Positions 44,660 to 54,200 of a stretch of 64,000 bases of DNA are shown here, piece after piece. The stretch's first letter is position 1. Each line of letters begins with the position of its first letter. The notes beneath the pieces are model-generated. The model made no database searches. It was not told where the DNA came from and was given only the letters and a program-made list of their open reading frames with translations. Both the position numbers and the translations under genes were made by a program. Source of the DNA: UBA5359 sp002410925 [NCBI: bacterium UBP13_UBA5359] (GTDB lineage Bacteria; UBP13; UBA5359); the NCBI GenBank assembly GCA_002410925.1, contig DHPR01000013.1, forward strand, positions 1 through 64,000, in the 5' to 3' direction.

Positions 44660-45466
44660 TTGCAGCCTTTATCTCGCAACGAAGCCAGGCGCCTTTGGAG
44701 GGCGATTATAGAATTTGATATGCTCGATAAAGGCGATCGGGTACTTATCGGACTTTCCGGCGGCAAAGATAGCCTCTATCTTGCACATCTACTGTCGGCT
44801 GTCCGGCGCTATGCTCCTATGCCTTTTGAATTAGCCGCCGTTACTCTGGATGTGGGCTTTGCCGAGGTGGATTATTCATCGCTTCATCGCTTCTGCAGCG
44901 CTCGCGAGATTCCATTTGAGCTGCTTTATCTGGATATGGCCAGGCATATACTGGAAGAGGGTAATCGCCAGGGTCCGTGTGCTGTTTGCGCCTATTTTCG
45001 TCGTGGCGCCCTTTGCCGCTATGCTGCTGAAAAGGGCTTTAATAAGCTGGCTTTAGCACATCACCATGATGATGCTGTGGAGACTTTTTTAATGAGCATA
45101 CTCTACTCCGGTCAGATCAAGGTCTTTGAGCCGGTTTCTCTGATGGAGCGTACCGGCATAACGGTAATCAGACCGCTAGCTTATTTCCGTGAGAGTAATA
45201 TCAAAGCATCGAATATTTTCAAGGAAATCATACCGTTGCATGCAGGCTGTCCTGTCTGTAAAGATACGCAGCGAGCCAGGGTCAAGGAGCTAATCAAGGA
45301 GTTAAGGCGGGAGAATCGTTCAATTTATGATAATCTTTCCGGTGCAATGCGTTACGGCAAGGCAATTACTCTATGGCCGGCAGAGCCCGGTAAGGGCGAG
45401 ATGTTGGAACGACATCGCAATTTCTATAACAAATACAAACACGATAGAGGATTGAGAAAGGGGTAA
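44660..45466 (+). CDS. TtcA-like PP-loop tRNA sulfur-transferase family protein
   Basis: 268 residues. The PP-loop LIGLSGGKDSLYLAHLL (~28-44) adenylates the target. CAVCAYFRRGAL (~108-119) is the paired Cys motif that in TtcA holds a 4Fe-4S cluster, and a second CPVCKD motif lies near residue 195. LALAHHHDDAVETFLMSILY is the family signature after the Cys motif. TtcA makes 2-thiocytidine at position 32 of tRNAs; Bacillota homologues are of uncertain target. Start TTG 44660 has GAGGTCGG upstream. Confidence 0.8.
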   Translation: MQPLSRNEARRLWRAIIEFDMLDKGDRVLIGLSGGKDSLYLAHLLSAVRRYAPMPFELAAVTLDVGFAEVDYSSLHRFCSAREIPFELLYLDMARHILEEGNRQGPCAVCAYFRRGALCRYAAEKGFNKLALAHHHDDAVETFLMSILYSGQIKVFEPVSLMERTGITVIRPLAYFRESNIKASNIFKEIIPLHAGCPVCKDTQRARVKELIKELRRENRSIYDNLSGAMRYGKAITLWPAEPGKGEMLERHRNFYNKYKHDRGLRKG

Positions 45467-45468
45467 TT

Positions 45469-46128
45469 ATGCGCGATTTACCGGTTTACAGGATCAAGCG
45501 CCTCAATGGAAGCATAAGCGTTGACGGCAGGCTGGATGAGCCGGCCTGGCAAGAGGCCGAGCCTATCGAACTGGTGCTGGCAGATGATGGCGGCAAGCCG
45601 TTACAGCAGACTATTGCCGGGATGCTCTGGGATGATGAGAAGCTTTACATTAGCTTCTGGTGCAAGGACAACGATATCTGGGGTACTATGGCGAAGCGGG
45701 ATGATCCCATATGCAGAGAAGAAGTGGTGGAAGTTTTTTTCAGTCCTCGGCAGGAGATCAATTCCTATTATGAGATAGAGGTCAGTCCGCTCAATGTCAT
45801 CTACGATTTAGTCATATTGAACGATTTAAGAGGACATATTGAGGCCTTGGATCAGTGGAACTGTAAGGGGCTGGAGACAGCCGTATATATCGAGGGTGAA
45901 GTCAACAAGCGAAATCTAAAGGATGAATACTGGTCTGTAGAGATGGCCATTCCTTTCAAGAGCATTTATATGGCCCATAGCATCCCACCCCTTCCCGGCG
46001 ACGAGTGGAGGCTCAATCTCTATCGCATCGATAGAGCCAGAGAAGTGGACGAATACAGTGCCTGGTCTCCACCCGGAAAGATCAATTTCCATATACCGCA
46101 AAGCTTTGGACGAGTAATATTTGACTAA
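45469..46128 (+). CDS. CBM9-like carbohydrate-binding module protein
   Basis: 219 residues with the family 9 pattern: ISVDGRLDEPAWQEAEPIEL at the N-terminus, WDDEKLYISFWCKDNDIWG, EEVVEVFFSPRQEINSYYEIEVSP in the middle and WSVEMAIPFKSI plus WRLNLYRIDRA near the end. CBM9-like domains bind sugar chain ends or act as accessory folds. There is no signal peptide and no attached enzyme, so its target is unclear. It begins 2 nt after the TtcA-like gene, which suggests co-translation. Confidence 0.8.
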   Translation: MRDLPVYRIKRLNGSISVDGRLDEPAWQEAEPIELVLADDGGKPLQQTIAGMLWDDEKLYISFWCKDNDIWGTMAKRDDPICREEVVEVFFSPRQEINSYYEIEVSPLNVIYDLVILNDLRGHIEALDQWNCKGLETAVYIEGEVNKRNLKDEYWSVEMAIPFKSIYMAHSIPPLPGDEWRLNLYRIDRAREVDEYSAWSPPGKINFHIPQSFGRVIFD

Positions 46129-46262
46129 ATATCAGCCAAGGCAGGAACGAGTATTCGCTTGTAGAATTAATAGTATTTGAACGCCGGCATGGATCGGCAT
46201 CCTCTATGTCTCTATGCTCCAGCGTTTGATTCATAAACACAAAGATAAGGAGGAGAGTTTTA

Positions 46263-47456
46263 ATGTTTGAGCCTGTAAAGATAGCGGATAATGTATATTG
46301 GGTTGGCGCCGTAGATTGGAACTGTCGCAGCTTTCACGGACATTCCTATTCTACGCATCGCGGCACTACCTATAATGCCTATCTTCTGAAGGGGGAAAAG
46401 AATGTGCTGGTGGATACGGTTTATGCTCCCTTTGCAGACGAAATGCTGAAGCGCATCAGCCGTGTAATCAACCCTTCCGATATCGATTATATCGTAGTCA
46501 ATCATGTGGAGCCTGATCATTCCGGGGCACTTCCAATTATATCCCAAATAGCTTCTCATGCAGAAATTTATTCAACAGCTAAAGCAGTAGAGGTTATATC
46601 CGCCTATTACCCTGATGTGCGTGTAGCAAAGAGAGTTAGAACGGGCGACGCACTTGATTTTGGCGGGCGCAAACTTATCTTTATCGAAGCTCCCATGCTG
46701 CATTGGCCGGAGAGCATGTTCTCCTATCTGCCGGACCAGGCGCTGCTTATGCCTAATGATGCCTTCGGCCAGCACATGGCCAGCGGCTTTCGCTTTGCCG
46801 ATGAGGTTGATCAGGGGTATTTAATGGAGGAAGCAGCCAAATATTATGCCAACATCCTGCTGCCCTACAGCAAGCTGGTGCTTAAAAAGATAGCCGAAAT
46901 TCAGCAGTTGAATATTCCTATCAAAATAATAGCTCCCAGCCATGGGCTGATATGGAGATACGAGCCAATGCAGATAGTGGAGGCTTACCTGCGCTGGTCT
47001 GCACAGGAGGCGAAGAGAATTATTGTAGTGGCTTACGATACGATGTGGCAGAGCACCGAGGCTATGGCTCTGGCTCTGACTGAAGGCATTGAAAGCACAG
47101 GAGCCGATGTCAGGCATTATAAATTGGGCCTTTCCGATTATAGCGATGTCATGCGTGATATACTGGAGGCTGCTGCAGTTGTTATCGGCTCCAGCACCAT
47201 CAATAACGGCGTTTTGCCTACGGTGATGCCCCTCTTGCATGAAATCAAAGGCTTACGTCCGGTTGGGCGCAAGGGACTGGCCTTTGGCTCTTACGGCTGG
47301 GGTGGCGGAGCAGTCAAAGAGATTGAGGAAATTCTGACGGCAGGGGGGATGGAGCTTTTTGAACCGGGATTGTCTGTTAAATGGCGCCCGCATGAGGATG
47401 AGCTTATCGCCTGTTTTGATGCCGGGAAAAGACTGGGAGGAGCTCTCGATAAATAA
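46263..47456 (+). CDS. FprA-type flavodiiron protein (A-type flavoprotein)
   Basis: 397 residues. The N-terminal metallo-beta-lactamase domain (1-250) has NHVEPDHSGALP, the HxExDH di-iron motif, and PSHGLIW as a later ligand. The C-terminal flavodoxin domain (255-397) binds FMN (VVAYDTMWQSTEAMA; GSSTINNGVLPT; SYGWGGGA). These enzymes reduce O2 to water or NO to N2O with electrons from rubredoxin or F420H2 and protect anaerobes; the substrate split cannot be decided here. ATG 46263 follows AAGGAGGAGAG. It stands alone. Confidence 0.92.
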   Translation: MFEPVKIADNVYWVGAVDWNCRSFHGHSYSTHRGTTYNAYLLKGEKNVLVDTVYAPFADEMLKRISRVINPSDIDYIVVNHVEPDHSGALPIISQIASHAEIYSTAKAVEVISAYYPDVRVAKRVRTGDALDFGGRKLIFIEAPMLHWPESMFSYLPDQALLMPNDAFGQHMASGFRFADEVDQGYLMEEAAKYYANILLPYSKLVLKKIAEIQQLNIPIKIIAPSHGLIWRYEPMQIVEAYLRWSAQEAKRIIVVAYDTMWQSTEAMALALTEGIESTGADVRHYKLGLSDYSDVMRDILEAAAVVIGSSTINNGVLPTVMPLLHEIKGLRPVGRKGLAFGSYGWGGGAVKEIEEILTAGGMELFEPGLSVKWRPHEDELIACFDAGKRLGGALDK

Positions 47457-47567
47457 TTATTATTGTAATTATTATTGCCTCTTTATCGGCGGCTGGAGGT
47501 TGACGTATGCCGTTCTTTTTGATATAAGTAATAAGATGAGTAAACGGTATATGCGGAAGGGGTAGAG

Positions 47568-47693
47568 ATGACCGGCGAATTCAGTGTAATGAATTATAGC
47601 GATGAAAGAGTTGCCAAGCAGCTTAACACTGAAAAACGGCTGATGATTAAACATGTCACAAAACATGTTTTGATCAATGAAGAAATGCCCTGA
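47568..47693 (+). CDS. Small hypothetical protein of 41 residues
   Basis: ATG 47568 is preceded by GGAAGGGGTAGAG, a good ribosome binding site. The product begins MTGEFSVMNYSDERVAKQLN and ends with VLINEEMP; it is charged and has no known domain. An intrinsic terminator lies 55 nt after the stop, so promoter-gene-terminator spacing would suit a small monocistronic gene in this 363-nt gap between the flavodiiron protein and pckA. An inverted repeat AAACATG/CATGTTT falls inside it. Confidence 0.4.
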   Translation: MTGEFSVMNYSDERVAKQLNTEKRLMIKHVTKHVLINEEMP

Positions 47694-47747
47694 AGCATAC
47701 AGGAACAGCGAGTGTGAGCGGCTCGTCAGGATCAATGATAAGAATAT

Positions 47748-47788
47748 AAAGGTCTCCTGTAACTACGGCGGGGGACCTTTTTATTTTT
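47748..47788 (+). terminator. Intrinsic terminator before pckA
   Basis: AAAGGTCTCC (47748-47757) pairs with GGGGACCTTT (47771-47780) with one U-G pair, followed by TTTTTATTTTT. It would end a transcript that covers the small ORF at 47568-47693 or the flavodiiron gene. Confidence 0.75.
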
Positions 47789-47819
47789 GACCATTATAAT
47801 TGAGGGAGGATGTAGTGAA

Positions 47820-49430
47820 ATGTCTACTCGACGTAATGAAACCATCGACCTGTCCTATTTAGGACTGGTCAATCCAGGCGGTATCTATCGTAATCTATCG
47901 GTTCCGATCTTAATCGAACAGGCGCTGGCCAGGGGAGAGGGAGAGCTTACCTCTACCGGAGCTCTCAGCGTCAGGACCGGTAAGTATACCGGACGTTCAC
48001 CTAATGACAAGTTTACCGTGGATGAACCCGCTGTTCACGATGAGATCGCCTGGGGCAAAGTCAATGTTCCTATAGCAGAGGAGAAGTTCGACCGCATATA
48101 TAATCGTATGATGACCTATCTGCAGGGGAAAGAGCTCTTTGTCTTTGACGGCTTTGTAGGCGCTGATCCCCAGTATCGCCTGCCGCTTAGAGCTGTTACC
48201 GAGCTGGCCTGGCATAATCTCTTTGCTCATCAGCTCTTTTTACGCCCGACAGCCGATGAGTTATCTGCTCATGTTCCGGAATTTACAGTCATATATGCTC
48301 CCGGCTTCAAGGCGGATCCCGAGCAAGACGGTACCAATTCAGAGGCCTTTATCATTCCCAACTTCAAGCGGCGGATAGTAATCATAGGCGGTACTCAGTA
48401 TGCCGGAGAGATGAAGAAATCCATCTTTACTGTTATGAACTATCTATTGCCCAGGCAGGGCGTATGCCCCATGCATTGTTCAGCCAACGTCGGGGTGAAG
48501 GGAGATGTAGCTCTTTTCTTTGGACTTTCAGGCACCGGCAAGACCACATTATCGGCCGACCCTGAGCGCAAGCTGATTGGCGACGATGAGCACGGCTGGT
48601 CAGACAACGGTATCTTCAACTTTGAAGGCGGATGTTATGCCAAGTGCATCAACCTTTCCCGTGAAAATGAGCCGCAAATCTGGGATGCCATACGTTATGG
48701 GTCTGTGCTGGAAAACGTCGTTGTGGAACCGAAGAACAGAGTTCCTGATTACGATTGTGCCATCCTTACCGAGAATACCCGGGCAGGCTACCCTGTGGAT
48801 TTCATCCCCAATGCCGTTATTCCCGGCGCCGGTGGACAGCCTAATGTTGTTGTCTTTCTGACAGCTGATGCATTTGGCGTTCTGCCCCCGGTATCTGAAT
48901 TGACCAGAGAGCAGGCCATGTACCATTTTCTCTCCGGTTATACCAGCAAGCTGGCCGGAACAGAGCGCGGCATAACAGAGCCGGAAGCCACCTTCTCTAC
49001 TTGCTTTGGCTCACCCTTCCTGCCTCTCTCTCCTATGATCTATGCTCGGCTTTTGGGAGAGAAGATCGAGAAATACAATACCAGAGTTTATCTTATCAAT
49101 ACCGGCTGGTCAGGTGGACCTTATGGAGTTGGACAGCGTATAAGCATCAAGCATACCAGAGCCATTGTGACCGCTGCTCTTAATGGCAGCCTGACCGGTG
49201 TAAGCTACAGGCAAGATCCTGTTTTCAATCTCAGAATACCTGAGGCCTGCCCCGGAGTGCCCGCCGAGGTGCTCAATCCCAGGAATACCTGGGAAGATAA
49301 GGATGCTTATGATAAGCAAGCTATCAAGCTGGCCAGACTCTTCATAGAGAACTTCAAGAAGTTCTCCGATGTGACCAGCGAGGTGGCAAATGCCGGACCC
49401 AGGGCAGGGGATATGGCTAACGCTTGCTGA
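47820..49430 (+). CDS. pckA: Phosphoenolpyruvate carboxykinase (ATP)
   Basis: Interconverts oxaloacetate + ATP with PEP + CO2 + ADP; in anaerobes it may run in the ATP-forming carboxylating direction. The kinase-1a motif is [14 protein letters not shown], kinase-2 is [20 protein letters not shown], and the PEP-site residues are in [29 protein letters not shown] is conserved. ATG 47820 follows GGGAGGA and gives 536 residues, normal for the family; an upstream in-frame start at 47787 lies inside the terminator T-run. It is monocistronic, with terminators on both sides. Confidence 0.95.
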   Translation: MSTRRNETIDLSYLGLVNPGGIYRNLSVPILIEQALARGEGELTSTGALSVRTGKYTGRSPNDKFTVDEPAVHDEIAWGKVNVPIAEEKFDRIYNRMMTYLQGKELFVFDGFVGADPQYRLPLRAVTELAWHNLFAHQLFLRPTADELSAHVPEFTVIYAPGFKADPEQDGTNSEAFIIPNFKRRIVIIGGTQYAGEMKKSIFTVMNYLLPRQGVCPMHCSANVGVKGDVALFFGLSGTGKTTLSADPERKLIGDDEHGWSDNGIFNFEGGCYAKCINLSRENEPQIWDAIRYGSVLENVVVEPKNRVPDYDCAILTENTRAGYPVDFIPNAVIPGAGGQPNVVVFLTADAFGVLPPVSELTREQAMYHFLSGYTSKLAGTERGITEPEATFSTCFGSPFLPLSPMIYARLLGEKIEKYNTRVYLINTGWSGGPYGVGQRISIKHTRAIVTAALNGSLTGVSYRQDPVFNLRIPEACPGVPAEVLNPRNTWEDKDAYDKQAIKLARLFIENFKKFSDVTSEVANAGPRAGDMANAC

Positions 49431-49459
49431 CTGTTGACATAGCCGGCATAGCTTTGTGC

Positions 49460-49503
49460 GCAAAGGCAGAGGGCGGGGATATATCCTCGCCCTCTGCCTT
49501 TGC
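49460..49503. terminator. Strong bidirectional terminator between convergent genes
   Basis: A perfect 16-bp stem (49460-49475 with 49488-49503; arms begin GCAAAGGCAGAGG and end CCTCTGCCTTTGC) has a short AT-rich loop. It separates pckA (plus) from the esterase gene (minus). Confidence 0.8.
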
Positions 49504-49572
49504 AGTTTCTCTCTCATATCATCTTTCACGATGAACTTCCAGTATAAAGAGTGCGATAAGTACCCGTCAAGA

Positions 49573-50532
49573 TTACAGCTTGCACATGAATTTGAACACT
49601 CTATCTGCAGACCACGGCAATCCTTCATGCCCAAAATCAGGATAGATTACCAGATTCTTTTTAGATGTTATCTTATTGTAGGCGGCAAATTGTGAAGATG
49701 GCGGGCAGATGGTATCCATCAAACCTGTGGTCATCATTACCTCAGCCCTGATACGCTTGGCCAGATGCTGATTGTCTATATAACCCAAACGGGTAAAAAT
49801 TTCATTCTTTTTCTCATGCAGAGGATCGAAATACCGAAAATATGTTCGCAGTTCATCATAAGCGCCTATATCCAGATCCATTTCCCAGATGCGCAGATAA
49901 TCACAGAGGAAGGGGAATATTGGGGCTGACAGCTTGATGCGCGGCTCCAGAGCAGTACAGGCCAGCGTTAATCCGCCTCCTTGAGATCCTCCCGTAACTC
50001 CTATTCTGTCGGGATCGACTTCCGGCATATTCATAACTATGCCGGCCAGTTGAGCGCAATCCAGGTAGATATTTCTAAAGAGCAACTTTTCAGGATTTTC
50101 ATTCAATCCGCGAATTATATGGCCTCTGAGCGTATTCCCCTTTGTACCTCCAACATCCTCCGATTTGCCGCCCTGGCCGCGACAATCCATAGAGGCTACG
50201 GAGAAACCCTGAGCCACAAAGTGCATCTTAGCTGTCCAATCACCACTGTTGCCTGAATATCCATGAAAAAGGAGGACGGCCGGATGGGGTTTCCCGGCTC
50301 CTTTGGGCCTCAGATATTGAGCATATATTCGAGCTCCGCCAACCCCGGTAAAGTGAAGATCAAAGCACTCGGCAAAGGCAGCACCGGTGTCGTGCGGGTG
50401 CATTTCCACCTGCGGGTCTATGGCTCTCATCTCAGCTAGGGAAGCATCCCAGAAGCGATCCATATCGGCCGGGCAGGGGTTTCGCCCCTCGTATTTCATA
50501 AGCTCTTCAATGGGCATATCTATTATAGGCAT
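49573..50532 (-). CDS. Acetyl xylan esterase / cephalosporin-C deacetylase (CE7)
   Basis: 319 residues of alpha/beta-hydrolase fold. The CE7 signatures are visible: RGQGG (~118-122), GGSQGG with nucleophile Ser183, and the late Asp (GLMDTICPP) and His (FGHEGLPW). CE7 enzymes remove acetyl groups from xylooligosaccharides, usually inside the cell as hexamers; no signal peptide is seen here. ATG 50532 has GGAGGT 7 nt upstream on the minus strand; a TTG two codons earlier is less likely. It points to use of acetylated hemicellulose breakdown products. Confidence 0.9.
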   Translation of the reverse strand: MPIIDMPIEELMKYEGRNPCPADMDRFWDASLAEMRAIDPQVEMHPHDTGAAFAECFDLHFTGVGGARIYAQYLRPKGAGKPHPAVLLFHGYSGNSGDWTAKMHFVAQGFSVASMDCRGQGGKSEDVGGTKGNTLRGHIIRGLNENPEKLLFRNIYLDCAQLAGIVMNMPEVDPDRIGVTGGSQGGGLTLACTALEPRIKLSAPIFPFLCDYLRIWEMDLDIGAYDELRTYFRYFDPLHEKKNEIFTRLGYIDNQHLAKRIRAEVMMTTGLMDTICPPSSQFAAYNKITSKKNLVIYPDFGHEGLPWSADRVFKFMCKL

Positions 50533-50683
50533 AACCAACCTCCATTATTTGCCGGCATTACGGCTCTATTATCACCACATTTTAACTCTTTATCCATATG
50601 CGATCAAGCGCATAAAGTGTTTTGTTTTTATATCTGCGTAACGGGTATAAATAATTACATAGCTGAATATTAATGAGGTGATA

Positions 50684-51097
50684 ATGATGCCGCTACCGGA
50701 TGGCGTATGTGCATTGCTGGCACGCATAGGATGTGAACCCAGGCGGAAGGAAGCTCGAAAAAAAGTCGGCAGCCTGCTTGCCAGCTATCGTCAGATAGAT
50801 ATTGCCAATCAGAGCCTTGATATGGATAGCAAAAATGCCGAAGTGGTGGAGCTGGGCATGAAAGGAATGAAAGTTGTTGTCGGACCGGAGATAAAAACGG
50901 GAGACTGGCTTGAACTCAGTCTCAATCTGCCTATGCATGTTGTTCCATTAATGCTGACAGTCGAGGTAATACATTTACATCATCTGCCGGGACAAAGCAA
51001 GCGCGGCATTGCCGGTATCAAGGTTCTGGAGAGCAGTAGCAGCGTATCAGAGAAGATCGGCGCCTTTTTGACGCAAGCATCTCGTAACAAAGGCTGA
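50684..51097 (+). CDS. Degenerate PilZ-like domain protein
   Basis: 137 residues. PRRKEARKKVGSLLASYRQI followed by VVELGMKGMKVVVGPEIKTGDWLELSLNLP has the spacing and strands of a PilZ domain. The c-di-GMP-binding R-x3-R and D/N-x-S-x2-G signatures are only partly kept: RRKEAR is present, while the second motif reads ELGMKG with Gly where Ser is expected. Binding of c-di-GMP is therefore doubtful. It ends 2 nt before a P-type ATPase and may regulate it. ATG 50684 or 50687 after GAGGTG; GTG 50678 is in frame upstream. Confidence 0.55.
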   Translation: MMPLPDGVCALLARIGCEPRRKEARKKVGSLLASYRQIDIANQSLDMDSKNAEVVELGMKGMKVVVGPEIKTGDWLELSLNLPMHVVPLMLTVEVIHLHHLPGQSKRGIAGIKVLESSSSVSEKIGAFLTQASRNKG

Positions 51098-51099
51098 CA

Positions 51100-53766
51100 A
51101 TGACAAATTGGCATTCCCTGCCGGCTAAGGAAGCAGCCGGTATTTTGGATACCGATCTTCAGGTCGGTCTCAGCCCGGATGAAGCATGCAGGCGGCTTGG
51201 TCGATATGGAGCCAACGAGCTAGAGCGCCGTCGTTCCAAGTCCGTTTTAACCATCCTTTTGCAACAATTTATGAGTCCCCTGATTTATATTCTTTTTGTC
51301 GCCGCAATAATTTCGCTGGCGCTTGGGCATATTATCGATGCAGAGGTAATTCTCTTTGTGGTACTGGCAAATGCTTTGATAGGAACTTTTCAGGAAGGCA
51401 AAGCGGTCAAGGCCATTGAGAGCCTGCGGCAACTTGCATCGCCGGAAGCTACGGTTATCAGGGGCGGAGAGCGCCGAAGGATCAGTGCGTCAAATTTGGT
51501 ACCGGGTGATCTTTTAGAAATTACGGCCGGCGACAAGATACCCGCGGATGTCAGGTTGATCGATACCGTCGGATTGAAAGTGAACGAATCGGCTTTAACC
51601 GGAGAATCGGATGCCGCAGATAAATTCAATCTTACCCTGCTGCAAGAGATAACTCTGGCGGATAGAGATAACATGGCTTATGCCGGTACGGTGGCTCTGG
51701 AAGGGCATGGCCGGGGATTGGTTACGGAAACCGGCATGAGAACCGAAGTAGGGCATATAGCAGCTCGTATAACGGGTGAAGAGCAGGTAAAGACCCCTTT
51801 ACAACGGCGCATAGCAGCCTTTGGCAATCTGCTTGTTCTGGCTGTTCCCAGCATAGGACTGCTAATAATAATTGCGGGTGTTCTTCGTGGCTTCCGGCTT
51901 CTCGAGATCTTTCTTGTTGCTGTCAGTCTGACCGTTTCCGCCATCCCTGAGGGGTTACCCGCAGTGATAACGGTTATCCTGGCCATGGGCATGAGACGAA
52001 TGGCAGAGCGTAAGGCGGTGGTACGCAAGCTTACGGCCGTTGAAGCACTGGGTACGACTACGGTAATTTGCAGTGACAAGACAGGAACGCTCACCAGAAA
52101 TGAGATGACTGTAACAGAGCTCTATACAGGCATAGTTCTGGATGTTACCGGCGCCGGCTATTCTACTGCCGGAGAGTTCATTTACAACGGGTATGCGGCT
52201 GATCTTGGAGAGAACATCTTCTTGCTTTTAAAGACGGCGGTACTGGCAAATGATGCTGAATTGAAGGCTGGCAGCGTTATCGGTGATCCTACTGAAGGCG
52301 CACTTCTGGTAGTATCCATCAAAGCCGGTGCGTTGCCCGGGGAGGTGCGTTCTTATAATCCCAGGATTGATGAGATACCTTTTAGTGCTGAACGGCGTTA
52401 TATGGCTACCTTAAATGATGATCTCATGGGCGGCAGATATATTTACGCCAAAGGATCCCCGGAGAGTGTGCTCTCTTTGTGCAACCATTTTATCGATCTG
52501 AACGGCAAAATCAAACCATTGAACAAAGCAGCTGAAAATAATTTTCTGAAACAGGCTGCCGATATGGCAGGCAGGGCATTACGGGTTCTGGGCTTTGCTT
52601 TTTCAGCGGCAGACGCAGACCAGGAAGCCATTGGAGATGAAATAAGCGGCCTGGTCTTTATAGGACTGGTAGGAATGATAGACCCGCCTCGGCCGGAGGC
52701 GATAGAGGCTGTTTCTATTGTCAGGCAGGCCGGTATCAGAGCGATCATGATAACCGGCGACCATAAGCTTACTGCTATGTCCATTGCCAGGCAGCTGGGA
52801 ATATATGATGAAGGCGATCTGGTGCTGGGAGGCCATGAGCTGGAGGAACTGACTGATGAATATCTGGAGAAAAAAGTCGGCGCCATATCTGTTTATGCCA
52901 GAGTCAGCCCGCTACAAAAGCTAAGAATAGTAAAGGCATGGCAGAAAAACGGAGCCGTTGTGGCCATGACCGGAGATGGCGTTAACGATGCTCCGGCCAT
53001 AAACAGAGCGGATATAGGCATAGCTATGGGTATCACAGGCACGGATGTAGCTAAGGAGGCCGCCAAAATAGTATTGCTGGACGATAATTTTGCTACCATA
53101 GAGGCCGCTGTGGAAGAAGGGCGCACTATATATACCAACCTTAAAAAGGTTATTCTTTATCTCTTCTCAACCAATCTGGGAGAGGTTGTAACCGTACTGG
53201 CCTCTGTATTGGCCGGATTGCCTTTGCCGCTGCTACCGGTCCAGATATTATGGATTAATCTGGCAACAGATGGCGTAGCAGTCATTCCACTTGGCCTGGA
53301 GCCGATGGAGAGGGGGGTGATGAAAGAGCCCCCGCGTGACCCTGAAGAAGGCCTTCTCACGGCTGAGATGCTGATTTTTATTATCTCCGTATCTCTGATA
53401 ATGGCCGCAGGCACCCTTCTGCTCTTCCATTCATATGCTTCAGGAGAAGATTTTGTCAGAGCCAGAACCGTAGCCTTTACAGCCATGGTAACATTCCAAC
53501 TTTTCAATGCCTTTAGCTGTAAATCGGTAAAAGAATCGGTCGTCAATCGTAATCTGCTGAACAACCGCTTCCTTATAGGGGCGGTTCTATTTGGTTTTAT
53601 CTTACAAATGGGCGCTCTTTATCTACCATTTGGCAACCGTATTTTCAAAACGGTACCGCTGGATGCACCGACTTTTTTGCTGACCATAGGCATTACCGCC
53701 TTGATAATTCCGGCGCTGGAAATTATCAAGCTATTATTTTTAAGAGAACAGCAGAGAGCTACATAA
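51100..53766 (+). CDS. P-type cation-transporting ATPase, Ca2+ (P2A) type
   Basis: 888 residues. The A domain has TGESDAADK, the phosphorylation site is CSDKTGTLT (Asp326), and MITGDHKLTA and MTGDGVNDAPAINRADIGIAMG are in the P domain. The N-terminal cation ATPase domain (LSPDEACRRLGRYGANEL), TM4 AIPEGLPAVITVIL, TM5 STNLGEVVTVLAS and TM6 LWINLATDGVAVIPLGLEP fit the SERCA/PMR1-like group exporting Ca2+ (or Mn2+). It starts 2 nt after the PilZ-like gene, so the two are translationally linked. Confidence 0.9.
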   Translation: MTNWHSLPAKEAAGILDTDLQVGLSPDEACRRLGRYGANELERRRSKSVLTILLQQFMSPLIYILFVAAIISLALGHIIDAEVILFVVLANALIGTFQEGKAVKAIESLRQLASPEATVIRGGERRRISASNLVPGDLLEITAGDKIPADVRLIDTVGLKVNESALTGESDAADKFNLTLLQEITLADRDNMAYAGTVALEGHGRGLVTETGMRTEVGHIAARITGEEQVKTPLQRRIAAFGNLLVLAVPSIGLLIIIAGVLRGFRLLEIFLVAVSLTVSAIPEGLPAVITVILAMGMRRMAERKAVVRKLTAVEALGTTTVICSDKTGTLTRNEMTVTELYTGIVLDVTGAGYSTAGEFIYNGYAADLGENIFLLLKTAVLANDAELKAGSVIGDPTEGALLVVSIKAGALPGEVRSYNPRIDEIPFSAERRYMATLNDDLMGGRYIYAKGSPESVLSLCNHFIDLNGKIKPLNKAAENNFLKQAADMAGRALRVLGFAFSAADADQEAIGDEISGLVFIGLVGMIDPPRPEAIEAVSIVRQAGIRAIMITGDHKLTAMSIARQLGIYDEGDLVLGGHELEELTDEYLEKKVGAISVYARVSPLQKLRIVKAWQKNGAVVAMTGDGVNDAPAINRADIGIAMGITGTDVAKEAAKIVLLDDNFATIEAAVEEGRTIYTNLKKVILYLFSTNLGEVVTVLASVLAGLPLPLLPVQILWINLATDGVAVIPLGLEPMERGVMKEPPRDPEEGLLTAEMLIFIISVSLIMAAGTLLLFHSYASGEDFVRARTVAFTAMVTFQLFNAFSCKSVKESVVNRNLLNNRFLIGAVLFGFILQMGALYLPFGNRIFKTVPLDAPTFLLTIGITALIIPALEIIKLLFLREQQRAT

Positions 53767-53780
53767 TCAGGAAGAGCCGC

Positions 53781-54200
53781 TTATTCAATGGTGCAAATAG
53801 CGCCAGGCCGCTTTATTTACAAAGTGACCGTTTCCATTGCCCTGAAAATATGCTTCATATACTCTGCCGCCAGATAGACCGTTGTTATATCCTGTCCTAC
53901 GGCTAGGTCCGGATTTTCAGCACCCAGAGATATAACGGCTGCTTTATCCTTCGCAGCCGGTGAAGGATAAATGGCGCCGCCGAGAAGACTCTTGAGCTGC
54001 TCTGTTTCAAGGACACCCGTATTATCCTAAAGCTTATGCGCCTGTCCAAAAAGACCCGGGCTCAATACCAGAGAATAAGGTTGAGAGCGGCCCGTATCTG
54101 CAGGAGCCGATATCGCGGCGACAATCTGCCTGCAGTCATGGCCCCGGTTCCGGAGCCTGCTCTTCATCACTATTTGAAATATTCCCTTGCATGGCGAGAT
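53781..54200 (-). pseudogene. Broken encapsulin shell-protein gene (C-terminal half)
   Basis: Reading the minus strand leftward from about 54150, one frame gives RQIVAAISAPADTGRSQPYS then LVLSPGLFGQAHKL, a TAG stop (54027-54029), DNTGVLETEQLKSLLGG, AENPDLAVGQDITTVYL, FRAMETVTL, a TAA stop (53817-53819), IKRPGAICTIE and the natural end at 53781-53783. This follows the C-terminal half of family 1 encapsulins (GPYxLVL, GQDLSxGY, F-x-ETxxL, NPEAI). Upstream, a different frame (LAMQGNISNS) seems to continue it, implying a frameshift near 54130, and the N-terminal ~120 residues are absent. The cargo ferritin gene lies directly upstream. Confidence 0.75.

Noticed and set aside
46140-46185. GGAAC followed 17 nt later by ATTAAT, a fourth possible ECF site before the flavodiiron gene
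   Set aside because: The -10 element CGTC is absent, so it does not match the other three sites.
53817-54029. Stop-codon recoding as explanation for the two in-frame stops in the encapsulin frame
   Set aside because: The stops differ (TAG and TAA), both are used as normal stops by other genes here, and the N-terminal half is missing as well, so decay is simpler.
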